Positions 16,752 through 25,686 of a stretch of DNA of 64,000 bases are shown here, one piece after another. The position numbers and the translations under genes were made by a program. The notes beneath the pieces are model-generated. The model did no database searches. It was not told where the DNA came from and saw only the letters and a program-made list of their open reading frames with translations. Source of the stretch: Pseudonocardia halophobica (lineage in GTDB: Bacteria > Actinomycetota > Actinomycetes > Mycobacteriales > Pseudonocardiaceae); contig NZ_BSFQ01000019.1 of assembly GCF_027922425.1 (NCBI RefSeq), forward strand, positions 60,784 to 124,783. Reading direction: 5' to 3'. How positions within the stretch are numbered: the first letter of the stretch is position 1; every line of letters starts with the position of its first letter.

Positions 16752-17846
16752 TCACCGCACCAGGCGGTAGAAGCGGAAGAAGTCGTTCTCGATGTCGAGG
16801 ATCTCCAGGTCCGCGAACCCCGCCTCGCGGGCGTAGCGGCGCAGGGTGTCCGGCCGCATGACGGTCCCGGTGCCGGCGGAGTCCTCGTGGGCCATCCCGT
16901 CGGCGAGGCAGCACAGCAGGCTGTAGCCGTACATGAGCCGCTCGATCTCGTCGCCGGGCGCCGCGAACGTCTCGGCCACCCGCTCGTCCATGACCACGAC
17001 GGTCCCGCCGAGCCCGCGCATCGCCTCCAGGACCGCGACGGGGTCGGGCAGGTCGTGGATGCACTCGAAGGCGAAGACGACGTCGTAGGTCCCGTCGGCG
17101 GAACCGGCGTCAGCGAGGTGGAAGCGGACCCGGTCGGCCACCCCCGCCTCCCGTGCGTTGCGGCGGGCGGCCTCGACGGAGGGTTCGTCGAGGTCGAAGC
17201 CGTCGACGGTCACCTCGGGGTAGGCCAGGGCGATCCCGATCGCCGACCAGCCGTGCCCGCACCCGACGTCGGCGACCCGGGCCCCGGCCCGCAGCGTCGC
17301 GTCGATGTCGGGGACCGAGGGCAGGTACTCGCGGCCGAGGGGCCCGAGGAACAGCGGCCGGTTGGCGGCGGCCTGGCCCTCGCGGGCGTCGGTGCCGTGC
17401 TGTGCCCACGAGACGCCGCCGCCGGTGCGGAAGGCCTCGGCGAGCAGGTCCGTCTGCTTGGCGCACCCCAGCGCGAGCCGGGCGAGCGGGACGACGTGGT
17501 CCAGGGACAGGACGTCGACCAGCGCGGCCCGGTGCTCGACCGGCAGCGCGTAGCGGCGGGCGGTGCCGTCGGGCTCGGCGTCGGCCGTCAGGATCCCGGT
17601 GACGGCCTGCTGCTCGCACCACTCCCGGGTGTAGCGCTCGGCGGTGCCGGTGCGGGCGGCGAGCTCGGCCGGGGTCAGGGCGGTGCCGTCCGGGCCGTCG
17701 GCGAGCGCGCGGTAGTAGCCGAGCCGGTCGCCGAGGTAGACGGCGTGGACGTCCATCGTGGCGAGCAGGGCGGCGAAGAGTCGCTCGGTCAAGGACTCGG
17801 TGGTCCCGGTCGTCGCTGTGGTGGTGGTCGTGTCGGTGGCGGTCAT
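16752..17846 (-). CDS. SAM-dependent methyltransferase with N-terminal winged helix
   Basis: The 364-residue protein has a Thr-rich N-terminus, then a winged-helix dimerisation domain (LTPAELAARTGTAERYTREWCEQQAVTGIL) and a Rossmann methyltransferase domain with motif I VADVGCGHGWSAIGIA and acidic DGFDLDEPSVE. The layout is like Rv2258c-type and O-methyltransferase proteins of secondary metabolism. It is divergent from a large AfsR-type regulator only 160 bp away, which suggests that regulator may control it. The substrate is unknown. ATG 17846 has GGGGGAG upstream. Confidence 0.88.
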   Translation of the reverse strand: MTATDTTTTTATTGTTESLTERLFAALLATMDVHAVYLGDRLGYYRALADGPDGTALTPAELAARTGTAERYTREWCEQQAVTGILTADAEPDGTARRYALPVEHRAALVDVLSLDHVVPLARLALGCAKQTDLLAEAFRTGGGVSWAQHGTDAREGQAAANRPLFLGPLGREYLPSVPDIDATLRAGARVADVGCGHGWSAIGIALAYPEVTVDGFDLDEPSVEAARRNAREAGVADRVRFHLADAGSADGTYDVVFAFECIHDLPDPVAVLEAMRGLGGTVVVMDERVAETFAAPGDEIERLMYGYSLLCCLADGMAHEDSAGTGTVMRPDTLRRYAREAGFADLEILDIENDFFRFYRLVR

Positions 17847-18008
17847 GGGTCTCCCCCTTCTCTCGCCGACGACGATGGCCGGGCGTGCTGTCGGCCTCCT
17901 GTCGGTCCGCTGTCAGCGGCGGTCCGGGTACGGCCCCGCCGGCGCCGAACGAGGCGAAGGGGACGAAAGACGCTGCCGCCCGCGCACCGGATGCGCCACG
18001 ATGGCCCG

Positions 18009-20924
18009 ATGGCGGCCCTCCGGGTGCTCGGACCGCTCGCCCTCGCCGACGGGTCGGTCGCGGTCGGGTCGGCGCGGCAGCGGCGCCTGCTCGCCGCCCT
18101 GGCGCTGCGCCTGGACGAGCCCGTGCCGGTGGACCTGCTCGCCGAGCTGGTCTGGGGCGCCACCCCGCCGGCCGACCCGGCGGGCGCCGTGCAGACGAAC
18201 GTGGCGCGGCTGCGCCGGCTGCTGCCGCCGGGCCTCGTGGTCGAGACGACCCCGCGGGGCTACCGGCTGCGTGCCGACCGGACCGCGGTCGACGCCGCCG
18301 CCTTCACCGATCTGCTCGACGGCCTCGCCGCGGACGGGCACGACCCGGCCGCCCGGCTCGCCGTGCTCGACGCCGCCCTCGCGCTGTGGCGCGGGCGGCC
18401 CTTCGCCGACCTCGACCACCCCACCGTCGAGCCCGAGGTGGCGCGGCTCGACGAGCTGCACCGGCACGCCGTCGAGGAGCGGGCGACCGCCCTGCTCGAG
18501 GCGGGCCGGCCCGCCGACGCCGTCGCCGCGCTGGAACCGCTGGTCCGCGCCGAACCGCTGCGCGAGCGCGCCGTCGGCGTGCTGATGCGGGCGCTCGTCG
18601 CCGCCGGGCGCCAGGCCGAGGCGCTCGACGCCTACGCGGCGCTGCGCACCCGGCTGGCCGAGGAGCTGGGGCTGGACCCCTCACCGGAGCTGCGCGAGCT
18701 CGAGGGCCGGGTGCTGCGCCAGGAGCTCGCACCCCCGCCCACCGCACCGCCTCCGTCCGTCGCTCCCGGACGCACCGCGTCGCCTCGTCCGCCCGCCAAC
18801 TCGTTCGTCGGGCGGAGCGCGGAGCTCGCCCTGGCCGCCGAGCTGCTCGACCGGTCCCGGCTGGTCACGCTCACCGGGCCCGGGGGCGTCGGCAAGACCC
18901 GGCTGGCCCGGCACGTCGCCGCGGAGGCCGGCGCGCGGTATCCCGACGGCGTCCTGCTCGTGGAGCTCGGCGACGGCGGCCCGGACGACGTCGAGTCCGC
19001 CCTGGCCGGGCTCCTGCGGATCATCGACGCCGACGCGGGCTCGCTGCGGGAGCGGATCGTCGAGGTGCTCGCGCCGCGGCGGCTGCTCCTGGTGCTGGAC
19101 AACTGCGAGCACGTCGTCGAGCGGGCGGCGGCGCTGGCGGAGGCCGTGGTGGCGGGCGCGCCGGGCGTCGACGTCCTGGCCACCGGCCGGGAGGCGCTGC
19201 GGATCGACGCCGAGCAGTGCCTGCCCGTCGCCCCGCTCGGCCCGCCCGACGCGGCCCGGCTGCTGGCCGACCGGATCCGGGCGGGCGACCCCGCCGCGGT
19301 CGTCGACGGGGCGCTCGTCGACGAGATCTGCGCGCGGCTCGACGGGCTGCCGCTCGCCCTGGAGCTCGCCGCCGCCCGGGCCCTGCCGCTGGGGCTGGCC
19401 GGGCTGGTGGAGGCCCTCGACCGGCCCCTCGACGTGCTGCGCGGCGGGCGGCGCACGGCCGCCGCCCGGCACCGCTCGCTCCGCGACGTCGTCGCCTGGT
19501 CCTACGGCCTGCTCGACGAAGAGCAGCGCACGCTCTTCGACCGGATGGCCGTGTTCGCCGGGCCGGTCGAGCCGGCGGCGGTCGAGGCCGTGTGCGGCGA
19601 CGCGGCGGCGCTGCCGGACCTGGTCGAGCGCTCGCTCGTCGTCCGGCGGGGGACGCGGTTCACGATGCTGGAGACCCTGCGCGCCTTCGGCCGGAGCCGG
19701 ATCGCCGAGCGGGCGGAAGGGCCCGGCCTGCGGGCCCGGCACGCCGCGTGGGCCGCGGGCCTCGCGGCGGAGGTGAGCCGTGCGCGGCGCGGGCCCGGGG
19801 AGGCGGAGGCGGTGCGCCGGTTCGACGCCCACCTGGCCGATCTCCGGCGGGCCCACGCCTGGCTCGTCGAGAACGGGCCCCGCGACGACCTGCTGCGCCT
19901 CGCCGGGCTGTTCGCCGAGCTCGGCTACCTGCGCTGCCGGATCGATCTCGTCGACCCGGCCGAGGAGGCCCTGCGGGCGGCCGGGGTGGTGGGTGCCGAC
20001 GGCCGCGTCGCGACCCGTCGGCTCTCCCCCGCCGCCGCCCGCACGGTGTACTTCGTCGCCTGCGCCTGCTGGCAGCGCGGGGACCTCGACCTGGCCGCGG
20101 CGCACGCGGACGCGTTGACCGCGCTCGGCTTCCCCGCCCACGGCCACGAGCTCTTCGCCAACCTCCACACCTTCGCCGGCCGGCTGTCCGAGGCCCGGAC
20201 GGCGGCCGACGCGGCCCGCGCCGCTCTGCGGACGACCCCGCGGGACGACCCCGACGGACCCGACGACCACGTGGTGGTGGCCGCCCTCGTCGACCGGCTG
20301 TTGTGCACGACCTACGCCCGCGGCGACGACACCGGCGCCGACCCGGACACGACGGCGTTGGAGGCCGAGCTCGCCGGAGTCGCGGCCCGGTCCGGCGCGC
20401 CGACCGTGCGGGCCTGGGGCGAATATGCGCAGGGCGAGCACCGCACCGAGCAGGGCGACCCCGGGGCCGGGGCGCACCTGCGCGCCGCAGTGGCGCTGGC
20501 CGAGGAGGCCGACTCCACGTTCGTCGCCGGGATCGCCCGGCACACCCTGCTCACCTCGGCGGTCCGGCACGGCGACGCCCCGCTCGCCGAGCTGCGGCCG
20601 CTGCTGGAGCACTGGCACCGCTCCGGGTCCTGGACACACACCTGGGTCGCGATCCGCGCGCTGATCGAGGCGCTGTCCCGGCTTGGCCGGCACGCCGAGG
20701 CCGCCACGCTGCTCGGCGCGCTGCGGGCCAGCCCGCGCGCCACCCCGGCGTTCGGCCCGGACCTGGACCGCGAGCGCCGGGTCGAGGCGGCGGCCCGCAC
20801 GGCGCTCGGCCCCCGGCTCGAGGCCGCGCTCACCAAGGGTGCGGGGCTCGACGACGCTGCGGCGTTCGCCCTGGCCCTGCGCCTGACGGGCGCCCCGGGC
20901 CCGGGTCCCTCGCTCGGGACTTAA
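18009..20924 (+). CDS. AfsR/SARP-family transcriptional regulator with NB-ARC ATPase and TPR-like C-terminus
   Basis: The 971-residue protein has an OmpR-type winged helix (about 1-90, LRVLGPLALADG to RGYRL), a bacterial transcriptional activation domain (about 95-240) and a Pro-rich linker. An NB-ARC ATPase follows, with Walker A TGPGGVGKTRL near residue 290, Walker B RLLLVLDNCEH and GLPLALELAA, then a helical repeat region to the end. Such proteins are STAND-type activators that sense an unknown ligand and bind promoter repeats. It is divergent from a methyltransferase gene. Start ATG 18009 was preferred to ATG 17991 because the family begins two residues before LRVLG; neither has a clear ribosome site. 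Confidence 0.9.
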   Translation: MAALRVLGPLALADGSVAVGSARQRRLLAALALRLDEPVPVDLLAELVWGATPPADPAGAVQTNVARLRRLLPPGLVVETTPRGYRLRADRTAVDAAAFTDLLDGLAADGHDPAARLAVLDAALALWRGRPFADLDHPTVEPEVARLDELHRHAVEERATALLEAGRPADAVAALEPLVRAEPLRERAVGVLMRALVAAGRQAEALDAYAALRTRLAEELGLDPSPELRELEGRVLRQELAPPPTAPPPSVAPGRTASPRPPANSFVGRSAELALAAELLDRSRLVTLTGPGGVGKTRLARHVAAEAGARYPDGVLLVELGDGGPDDVESALAGLLRIIDADAGSLRERIVEVLAPRRLLLVLDNCEHVVERAAALAEAVVAGAPGVDVLATGREALRIDAEQCLPVAPLGPPDAARLLADRIRAGDPAAVVDGALVDEICARLDGLPLALELAAARALPLGLAGLVEALDRPLDVLRGGRRTAAARHRSLRDVVAWSYGLLDEEQRTLFDRMAVFAGPVEPAAVEAVCGDAAALPDLVERSLVVRRGTRFTMLETLRAFGRSRIAERAEGPGLRARHAAWAAGLAAEVSRARRGPGEAEAVRRFDAHLADLRRAHAWLVENGPRDDLLRLAGLFAELGYLRCRIDLVDPAEEALRAAGVVGADGRVATRRLSPAAARTVYFVACACWQRGDLDLAAAHADALTALGFPAHGHELFANLHTFAGRLSEARTAADAARAALRTTPRDDPDGPDDHVVVAALVDRLLCTTYARGDDTGADPDTTALEAELAGVAARSGAPTVRAWGEYAQGEHRTEQGDPGAGAHLRAAVALAEEADSTFVAGIARHTLLTSAVRHGDAPLAELRPLLEHWHRSGSWTHTWVAIRALIEALSRLGRHAEAATLLGALRASPRATPAFGPDLDRERRVEAAARTALGPRLEAALTKGAGLDDAAAFALALRLTGAPGPGPSLGT

Positions 20925-21141
20925 GTCCCTAGAACCCGTTCCAAGTCTGGGCCAGGCTCGATGCTCGCGGCGGTGGGAGGGGACGCCCGGCCGGCGATCG
21001 GATCGAAGTCCGGACCCGACCCCGGACCGGTGCCGCGTGGGCTCGGCCGGAGGGCACGCCGGCCGAGCTCACTCATGTCGGGGTGGTCCGCATTCGGGAG
21101 CGCGCTGTGCTGGTCTCCGTTGTGCTGGTTACGGTCCGGCC

Positions 21142-21921
21142 ATGAGCACCATCGTCGAGAAGGCCACCGAACTGCGCCGGCTGCACGAGGCGCCCGAGCT
21201 CCTGCTCGTCGTCAACGTCTGGGACGCGATCACCGCCCAGGTCGTCGCGCAGACCCCCGGCACCAGGGCCCTGGCCACCGCCAGCCACGGCATCGCCGCC
21301 TCCCGCGGCTACGAGGACGGCGAGAACATCCCACGCGACGAGATGATCGCCGAGGTCGGGCTGATCGCGCGGGTCGCCGGCGACCTGCCGGTGACCGCCG
21401 ACCTCGAGGCGGGCTACGGCGACCCGGGCGGCACCATCGCGCGCGCCATCGACGTCGGCATCGTCGGCGCCAACCTCGAGGACCAGATGAAGCCGCTCGC
21501 CGACTCGGTCCGGGCGGTCGAGGCCGCGATCGCCGCCGGGGAGAAGGCGGGCGTGCCGTTCGTGCTCAACGCCCGCACGGACGCGTTCCTCAAGGCCGGC
21601 GACCGGGACGCCGAGGAGGTCCTCGCCGACGCGATCGAGCGCGGCCGCGCCTACCTCGAGGCGGGCGCAACCACCTTCTTCGTGCCGGGCAGGCTCGACG
21701 AGACCACGGTCGGCCGCCTCGTCGAGGCGCTGGGCGAGCGGAAGGTCAACCTCATCGGTGTGCCGGGGTCCATCCCGCTCGAGACCGCGCAGAGGCTCGG
21801 CGTCGCCCGGGTCTCCTACGGCCCGTGGAGCCAGAACGTCGCCCTGACCGCGCTGGCCGCGCTCGCCGAGGACGTCTACGCCGGCGGCGGGCTGCCCGCC
21901 GGCACCCGCCGGCTGAACTGA
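21142..21921 (+). CDS. Isocitrate lyase/PEP mutase family protein
   Basis: The 259-residue TIM-barrel protein has the family's metal and substrate motifs: LLVVNVWDAITAQVV, TASHGIAASRGYEDG, VTADLEAGYGDPGGTIARA, GANLEDQ and VLNARTDAFL. The KKCGH active-site loop of isocitrate lyase is absent; the equivalent stretch reads SHGIAASRGYEDG, like uncharacterised PEP-mutase-superfamily lyases. It probably cleaves or rearranges a small 2-hydroxy or 2-keto acid, but the substrate is not known. It follows the AfsR-type gene by 217 bp, and no ribosome site better than GGTCCGGCC was seen. Confidence 0.87.
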   Translation: MSTIVEKATELRRLHEAPELLLVVNVWDAITAQVVAQTPGTRALATASHGIAASRGYEDGENIPRDEMIAEVGLIARVAGDLPVTADLEAGYGDPGGTIARAIDVGIVGANLEDQMKPLADSVRAVEAAIAAGEKAGVPFVLNARTDAFLKAGDRDAEEVLADAIERGRAYLEAGATTFFVPGRLDETTVGRLVEALGERKVNLIGVPGSIPLETAQRLGVARVSYGPWSQNVALTALAALAEDVYAGGGLPAGTRRLN

Positions 21922-21928
21922 CGCGGGC

Positions 21929-22351
21929 TCAGCCCCCGCGGCGCACGAGCATCTCGAGCGAGACGCGGGCGACCGGCAGGTAGAGGGCCAGGACCGGCCA
22001 CGGCCCGTCGACCGTCAGCCAGGTCCGGGTGCCGGTCCCCTGCGGTTCCACGCCGTGGTCGAGCGACAGCCCGACCGGGCCGAACCGGACGTCCCAGGCC
22101 CAGGAGCCGGTGCCGGCGGGAGTGCCGTCCGGCCCCGGCGCCCCGGGTTCGTGGACCTCGGTGACCGTGAACGGCACGGCGAGCCGCAGCGGCCCCCGCA
22201 CCCGTCCGGTCATGCCCGGGACCAGCCGGTCCGCGGAGGCGTCGACCCCGAGCAGGTACGGCGCCCACTCGGGCCAGCGTTGCGGGCGGGCGTAGCGGTC
22301 CCAGGCCTCGTCGGCCGGCACGGGGCCGGAGGCATGGATCGTGGTGCGCAC
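21929..22351 (-). CDS. SRPBCC-family (polyketide cyclase-like) protein
   Basis: The 140-residue protein has the typical START/SRPBCC beginning: a first strand RTTIHASGPVPADEAWDRY, then PQRWPEWAPYLLGVDASADRLVPGMTGRVRGP. The fold makes a hydrophobic cavity for lipids or polyketides. Its function is unknown. GTG 22351 lies 15 bp after the stop of the DUF1360 gene on the same strand, so the two are probably cotranscribed. Confidence 0.8.
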   Translation of the reverse strand: MRTTIHASGPVPADEAWDRYARPQRWPEWAPYLLGVDASADRLVPGMTGRVRGPLRLAVPFTVTEVHEPGAPGPDGTPAGTGSWAWDVRFGPVGLSLDHGVEPQGTGTRTWLTVDGPWPVLALYLPVARVSLEMLVRRGG

Positions 22352-22366
22352 GGTCCCGATCGTCGG

Positions 22367-22900
22367 TCACTCGGCGGCCTGCTGCGCGGCGGAGTACGCC
22401 AGCTGCAGGAAGTCCGCGCCCGCCAGGGCCGTGAAGGTGCCGATCACCAGCCGGGTCGGCCGGGGCGCGAACACCAGCCCGATCACCAGCCCGGTGGCGA
22501 TCCAGAGGTCGAGGCAGAAGGGGCAGGTGAGGAGCTCGCCGATGCTGTGCCGCAGCGACGAGTCCTTCCGCGGCTCCTCCGTCACCTCGGACGGCCCCGA
22601 CGTCTCCGCGAACGTCGCGAACGGCGCCCGGAGCGGGCTCGTCACGGCGTCCTTGGTGATCGTGCGGGAGAGCTTGTGGGTGGCCACGGTGAGCAGCACC
22701 AGGTCCGTGACCGACAGCCCCGGCAGCGTCCGCCGGGTCGCCGCCGCGATCCCCGCGACGGCGGCCACCACCGCGGCGAACGCGCCCATCACCACGGCGT
22801 AGCCGCTCAAGGGGCGGTCCGCCCCCTGCCGGTAGGTGTCCGCCTCGGAGCGGGCCCGGTCGTCGGCCACGGCCGCGACCTTCCGTGCCGTACCGGCCAT
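22367..22900 (-). CDS. DUF1360 membrane protein
   Basis: The 177-residue protein has a charged N-terminus, hydrophobic segments at about 34-54, 62-76 and 135-155, and the DUF1360 signature: TVATHKLSRTITKDAVTSPLRAPF followed by ELLTCPFCLDLWIA with a CxxC pair. Related proteins include Bacillus YngL. Function is unknown. It lies downstream of an erythromycin-esterase-like gene and upstream of an SRPBCC gene on the same strand. Confidence 0.85.
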   Translation of the reverse strand: MAGTARKVAAVADDRARSEADTYRQGADRPLSGYAVVMGAFAAVVAAVAGIAAATRRTLPGLSVTDLVLLTVATHKLSRTITKDAVTSPLRAPFATFAETSGPSEVTEEPRKDSSLRHSIGELLTCPFCLDLWIATGLVIGLVFAPRPTRLVIGTFTALAGADFLQLAYSAAQQAAE

Positions 22901-22930
22901 GTGTCCTCCTGGTCTCGTGGGGCCGCCGGG

Positions 22931-24247
22931 TCAGACCCCGGTCGGCGCGGTCTCGGGTTCGGGGTCGTCGCGCGGCTCGGGGTGGACCGGTTCGAGCGCG
23001 GTGGTGTCGCCGCACCAGATCAGGGCGTCGTAGCGGTCGCCCAGGGTGGACGGCACGTAGTTGCCCCGGCGCTCGCGCCGCGGGTGGTAGACCACGCCGA
23101 TCGCCCGGTGGTCCAGTGAGGTACGCAGCCACCGGGGCTGCTGGGACGGCGGCGGGAAGGACAGCACGGACGGCCCGTCGCCCACGGCCTCGTGCAGCAG
23201 GTCCTCGGCACTTGCCGGGCGGGCCTCCGGGACCCGCATCCGCTCGGCCGCCGCGCCCCAGGCCTCGCCGGCGAGCACCGTGCCGCGGTGCCCCGCCTGC
23301 CCCACGAGCACGACGCCCTCGTCGGCGTGCCGCTCGCGGGCCAGCTCGCCGAGGTTGGTCATGCCGTGTGCCGCCATGTCGGTGGCGTGGGCGTCGCCGA
23401 TGTGCGTGTTGTGCGCCCACACCACGCCCTTCGAGCCCGGGCCCGCGTGGTCGAGGAGCCGGTCGAGCGTGTCGGCCATGTGGTGGTCGCGGACGTTCCA
23501 CGACTCGGGGCCGCCGCGCACCGCGGTCCGGTAGTAGCGCTCGGCCCCGGCGACGACCGCCGCGTTCTGCTCGGCCACGAACCGCTCGTCCGCGGACCCG
23601 GTCTCGCCCCGGCTGTGCCCGGCGCACAGCTCCTGCAGCACCTCGACGACGGGCTCCTCGCAGTCCTCCGGGACCCACCGCGTGCGCCGCGCGTAGTCGA
23701 AGGGGTCGGGGCCGAACGGGTCGAAGCAGGCGTAGGCGGCCCGCGCGGTCTCGGCGAGCACCGGCTCGTGCTCGGCCAGCCAGTCGACGACCGCGCGCAT
23801 CGAGCGGTGCAGGCTGTAGACGTCCAGGCCGTGGAAGCCGACCCGCTCGGCCGGCGGCCGCGCCGCGTTGTGGTCGTGCAGCCACCGCATCGCGTCCCGC
23901 ACGGCGGTGTTCGCCCACATCCACGTGGGCCAGCGGTCGTAGCCGGCGAGGGCCTCGTCGGCCGTCGCGGGGCCCTCCGGGTCCCCGACCGCGTACCGGT
24001 GCAGCCTGCGGCAGTCCGGCCAGTCCCCCTCCACCGCGACGAACCGGAAGTCCTGCTCGGCGACCAACCGCCGGGTCAGCCGGTCCCGCCACGCGTAGAA
24101 CTCGTGGGTGCCGTGCGACGCCTCGCCGATCAGCACCAGGCGGGCCCGCCCGGCGCGGGCGACCAGCTCGTCGAGGTCGGCGTCGTCGTCGAGGGGCCGC
24201 GCGAGGTCGCGGACGGCGGCGACGTCCCGGTCGCTGCGGGCGATCAC
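22931..24247 (-). CDS. Erythromycin esterase family protein
   Basis: This 438-residue protein has the EreA/EreB-like metal-independent hydrolase motifs: LVLIGEASHGTHEFYAWRD at about 38-56 with the conserved Glu and His, FVAVEGDWPDCRR, GFHGLDVYSLHRSM, and VVWAHNTHIGDAHATDM. EreA-type enzymes open the macrolide lactone, but most chromosomal members like this one have no tested substrate. Macrolide resistance should not be assumed. It heads a probable three-gene minus-strand unit with the DUF1360 and SRPBCC genes. Confidence 0.87.
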   Translation of the reverse strand: MIARSDRDVAAVRDLARPLDDDADLDELVARAGRARLVLIGEASHGTHEFYAWRDRLTRRLVAEQDFRFVAVEGDWPDCRRLHRYAVGDPEGPATADEALAGYDRWPTWMWANTAVRDAMRWLHDHNAARPPAERVGFHGLDVYSLHRSMRAVVDWLAEHEPVLAETARAAYACFDPFGPDPFDYARRTRWVPEDCEEPVVEVLQELCAGHSRGETGSADERFVAEQNAAVVAGAERYYRTAVRGGPESWNVRDHHMADTLDRLLDHAGPGSKGVVWAHNTHIGDAHATDMAAHGMTNLGELARERHADEGVVLVGQAGHRGTVLAGEAWGAAAERMRVPEARPASAEDLLHEAVGDGPSVLSFPPPSQQPRWLRTSLDHRAIGVVYHPRRERRGNYVPSTLGDRYDALIWCGDTTALEPVHPEPRDDPEPETAPTGV

Positions 24248-24298
24248 CCGCCCCGCCTACCCGGCCACGGGCGGCTCAACCGGAGCGGGCGGAAGAGA

Positions 24299-24330
24299 GG
24301 CCGTGGTCCCGGGCGCCCGGGACCACGGCC
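24299..24330 (-). terminator. Perfect 32-bp palindromic terminator
   Basis: The arms GGCCGTGGTCCCGGGC and its complement meet without a spacer. It begins 6 bp after the stop of the small DUF6131-like gene and ends its transcript. Confidence 0.8.
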
Positions 24331-24335
24331 CGCAC

Positions 24336-24491
24336 CTAGAACCAGACCTTGCGGCCACCGACGGGCCGGCCGGTGCGGCCGAGGACCAGGAAGATCACGC
24401 CCAGGATCAGCAGGATCGCGCCGATGTAGTAGAGCAGGGACAACCCGGTCAGGAAGCCGACCACGAGAAGTATGAGTCCGAGGATGATCAC
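24336..24491 (-). CDS. Small two-helix membrane protein, DUF6131-like
   Basis: The 51-residue protein reads from GTG 24491, with AAGGAG 5 nt upstream, to TAG at 24336. It has two hydrophobic helices (VIILGLILLVVGFLTGL and YYIGAILLILGVIFLVLG) and a short basic tail GRTGRPVGGRKVWF. Small proteins of this pattern are widespread in Actinobacteria (DUF6131). Function is unknown. A ribosome site, gene-like codons and its own palindromic terminator support it as a real gene. Confidence 0.8.
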   Translation of the reverse strand: MIILGLILLVVGFLTGLSLLYYIGAILLILGVIFLVLGRTGRPVGGRKVWF

Positions 24492-24659
24492 GGCGTCTCC
24501 TTCGACGGCCGGGCACCCTGTGCGCCCGGTGGTGATCGCTTGTACCCGAACAGGTGATCATCCATGCGCCCGAAGGTCACGATCCGGCGACGGTGCGGGG
24601 CGTGTGCGTGTGCGCACGCGGGGGTAGCCGCAGGGCACGCGAGCAGCGGAGGTAGCCCC

Positions 24660-25676
24660 GTGAAGGTCGTCGCCGTCCTCTACCCGGACGAGCAACCCGA
24701 CGAACACCCCGACGTCCTGGCCAGCGCCGCCCGCGGCCTCGACCTGGGCGACGACCTCCGGCAGGCCGGGCACGAGCTCGTCACCACCAGCGAGACCGGC
24801 GAGGCGCTCGACGCCGAGCTGGCCGACGCCGAGGTGCTGATCACGACCCCGTTCTGGCCCGTCTACCTCGACCGCGCGCGGATCGAGAAGGCGCCGGGGC
24901 TGAAGCTGGTGATCACCGCCGGCGTCGGCTCGGACCACGTGGAGTCCGACGCCGCGACCGAGCACGGGATCACGGTCACCGAGGTCACCGGCAGCAACGT
25001 GGTGAGCGTGGCCGAGCACAACGTGCTGCAGATCCTTGCGCTGGTGCGCAACTTCGTGCCCGCGCACGAGCAGGTGCGGCAGGGCCGCTGGGACGTCGCC
25101 GACGCCTCGCAGGAGGCCCACGACCTGGAGGGCAAGACCGTCGGGATCGTCGGCCTGGGCGCGATCGGCGCCCGCACGGCCCTGCGGCTGAAGGGCTTCG
25201 ACGTGCGGATCCTGTACTACGCCCGGCACCGGCGCAGCCCGGCCGAGGAGGAGATCCTCGGCGTCCGCTACGCCCGGCTCGACGACCTGGTCCGCGAGTC
25301 CGACGTGGTCTGCGCGGCGCTGCCCCTGCAGCAGGGCAGCACGGCCCTGTTCGACGCCGACCGGATCGGGCAGATGAAGCCGGGCGCCTGGCTGGTCAAC
25401 ACCGCCCGCGGCGCGATCGTGGACACGGACGCCCTGCGCGACGCGGTCGGGTCCGGGCGGCTGGGCGGCTACGCCGGCGACGTCTGGTACCCGCAGCCCG
25501 CACCCGAGGACCACCCGTGGCGGACCATGCCGCGCAACGCCATGACCGTCCACTACTCGGGGATGACGATCGAGGCGCAGCGGCGGATCGCGGCCGGCGT
25601 CCGGGAGATCCTCGACGCCCACCTGGCCGGCGACCCGCCGCCGGAGGACTACGTCGTCGCCGCGCCCGGCGACTGA
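24660..25676 (+). CDS. fdh: NAD-dependent formate dehydrogenase
   Basis: The 338-residue D-2-hydroxyacid dehydrogenase-fold protein carries FDH-specific motifs: TTPFWPVYLDRARIEKA, VITAGVGSDHVESDA, VTGSNVVSVAEHNV and AGDVWYPQPAPEDHPWRTMP, with the catalytic His in AMTVHYSG. Its NAD-binding loop is GIVGLGAIGARTA. It oxidises formate to CO2 and reduces NAD in the cytoplasm. It is shorter than the usual ~385-400 residues, lacking part of the N-terminal extension. GTG 24660 follows GGAGGT by 6 nt. The window also has a molybdenum/selenium formate dehydrogenase, so formate is handled by two routes. Confidence 0.93.
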   Translation: MKVVAVLYPDEQPDEHPDVLASAARGLDLGDDLRQAGHELVTTSETGEALDAELADAEVLITTPFWPVYLDRARIEKAPGLKLVITAGVGSDHVESDAATEHGITVTEVTGSNVVSVAEHNVLQILALVRNFVPAHEQVRQGRWDVADASQEAHDLEGKTVGIVGLGAIGARTALRLKGFDVRILYYARHRRSPAEEEILGVRYARLDDLVRESDVVCAALPLQQGSTALFDADRIGQMKPGAWLVNTARGAIVDTDALRDAVGSGRLGGYAGDVWYPQPAPEDHPWRTMPRNAMTVHYSGMTIEAQRRIAAGVREILDAHLAGDPPPEDYVVAAPGD

Positions 25677-25686
25677 CGGGACCCGG

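Noticed and set aside
22931..24247. Calling the erythromycin-esterase-like gene a macrolide resistance determinant
   Set aside because: Family membership alone does not show macrolide hydrolysis; there are no resistance or mobile genes around it.
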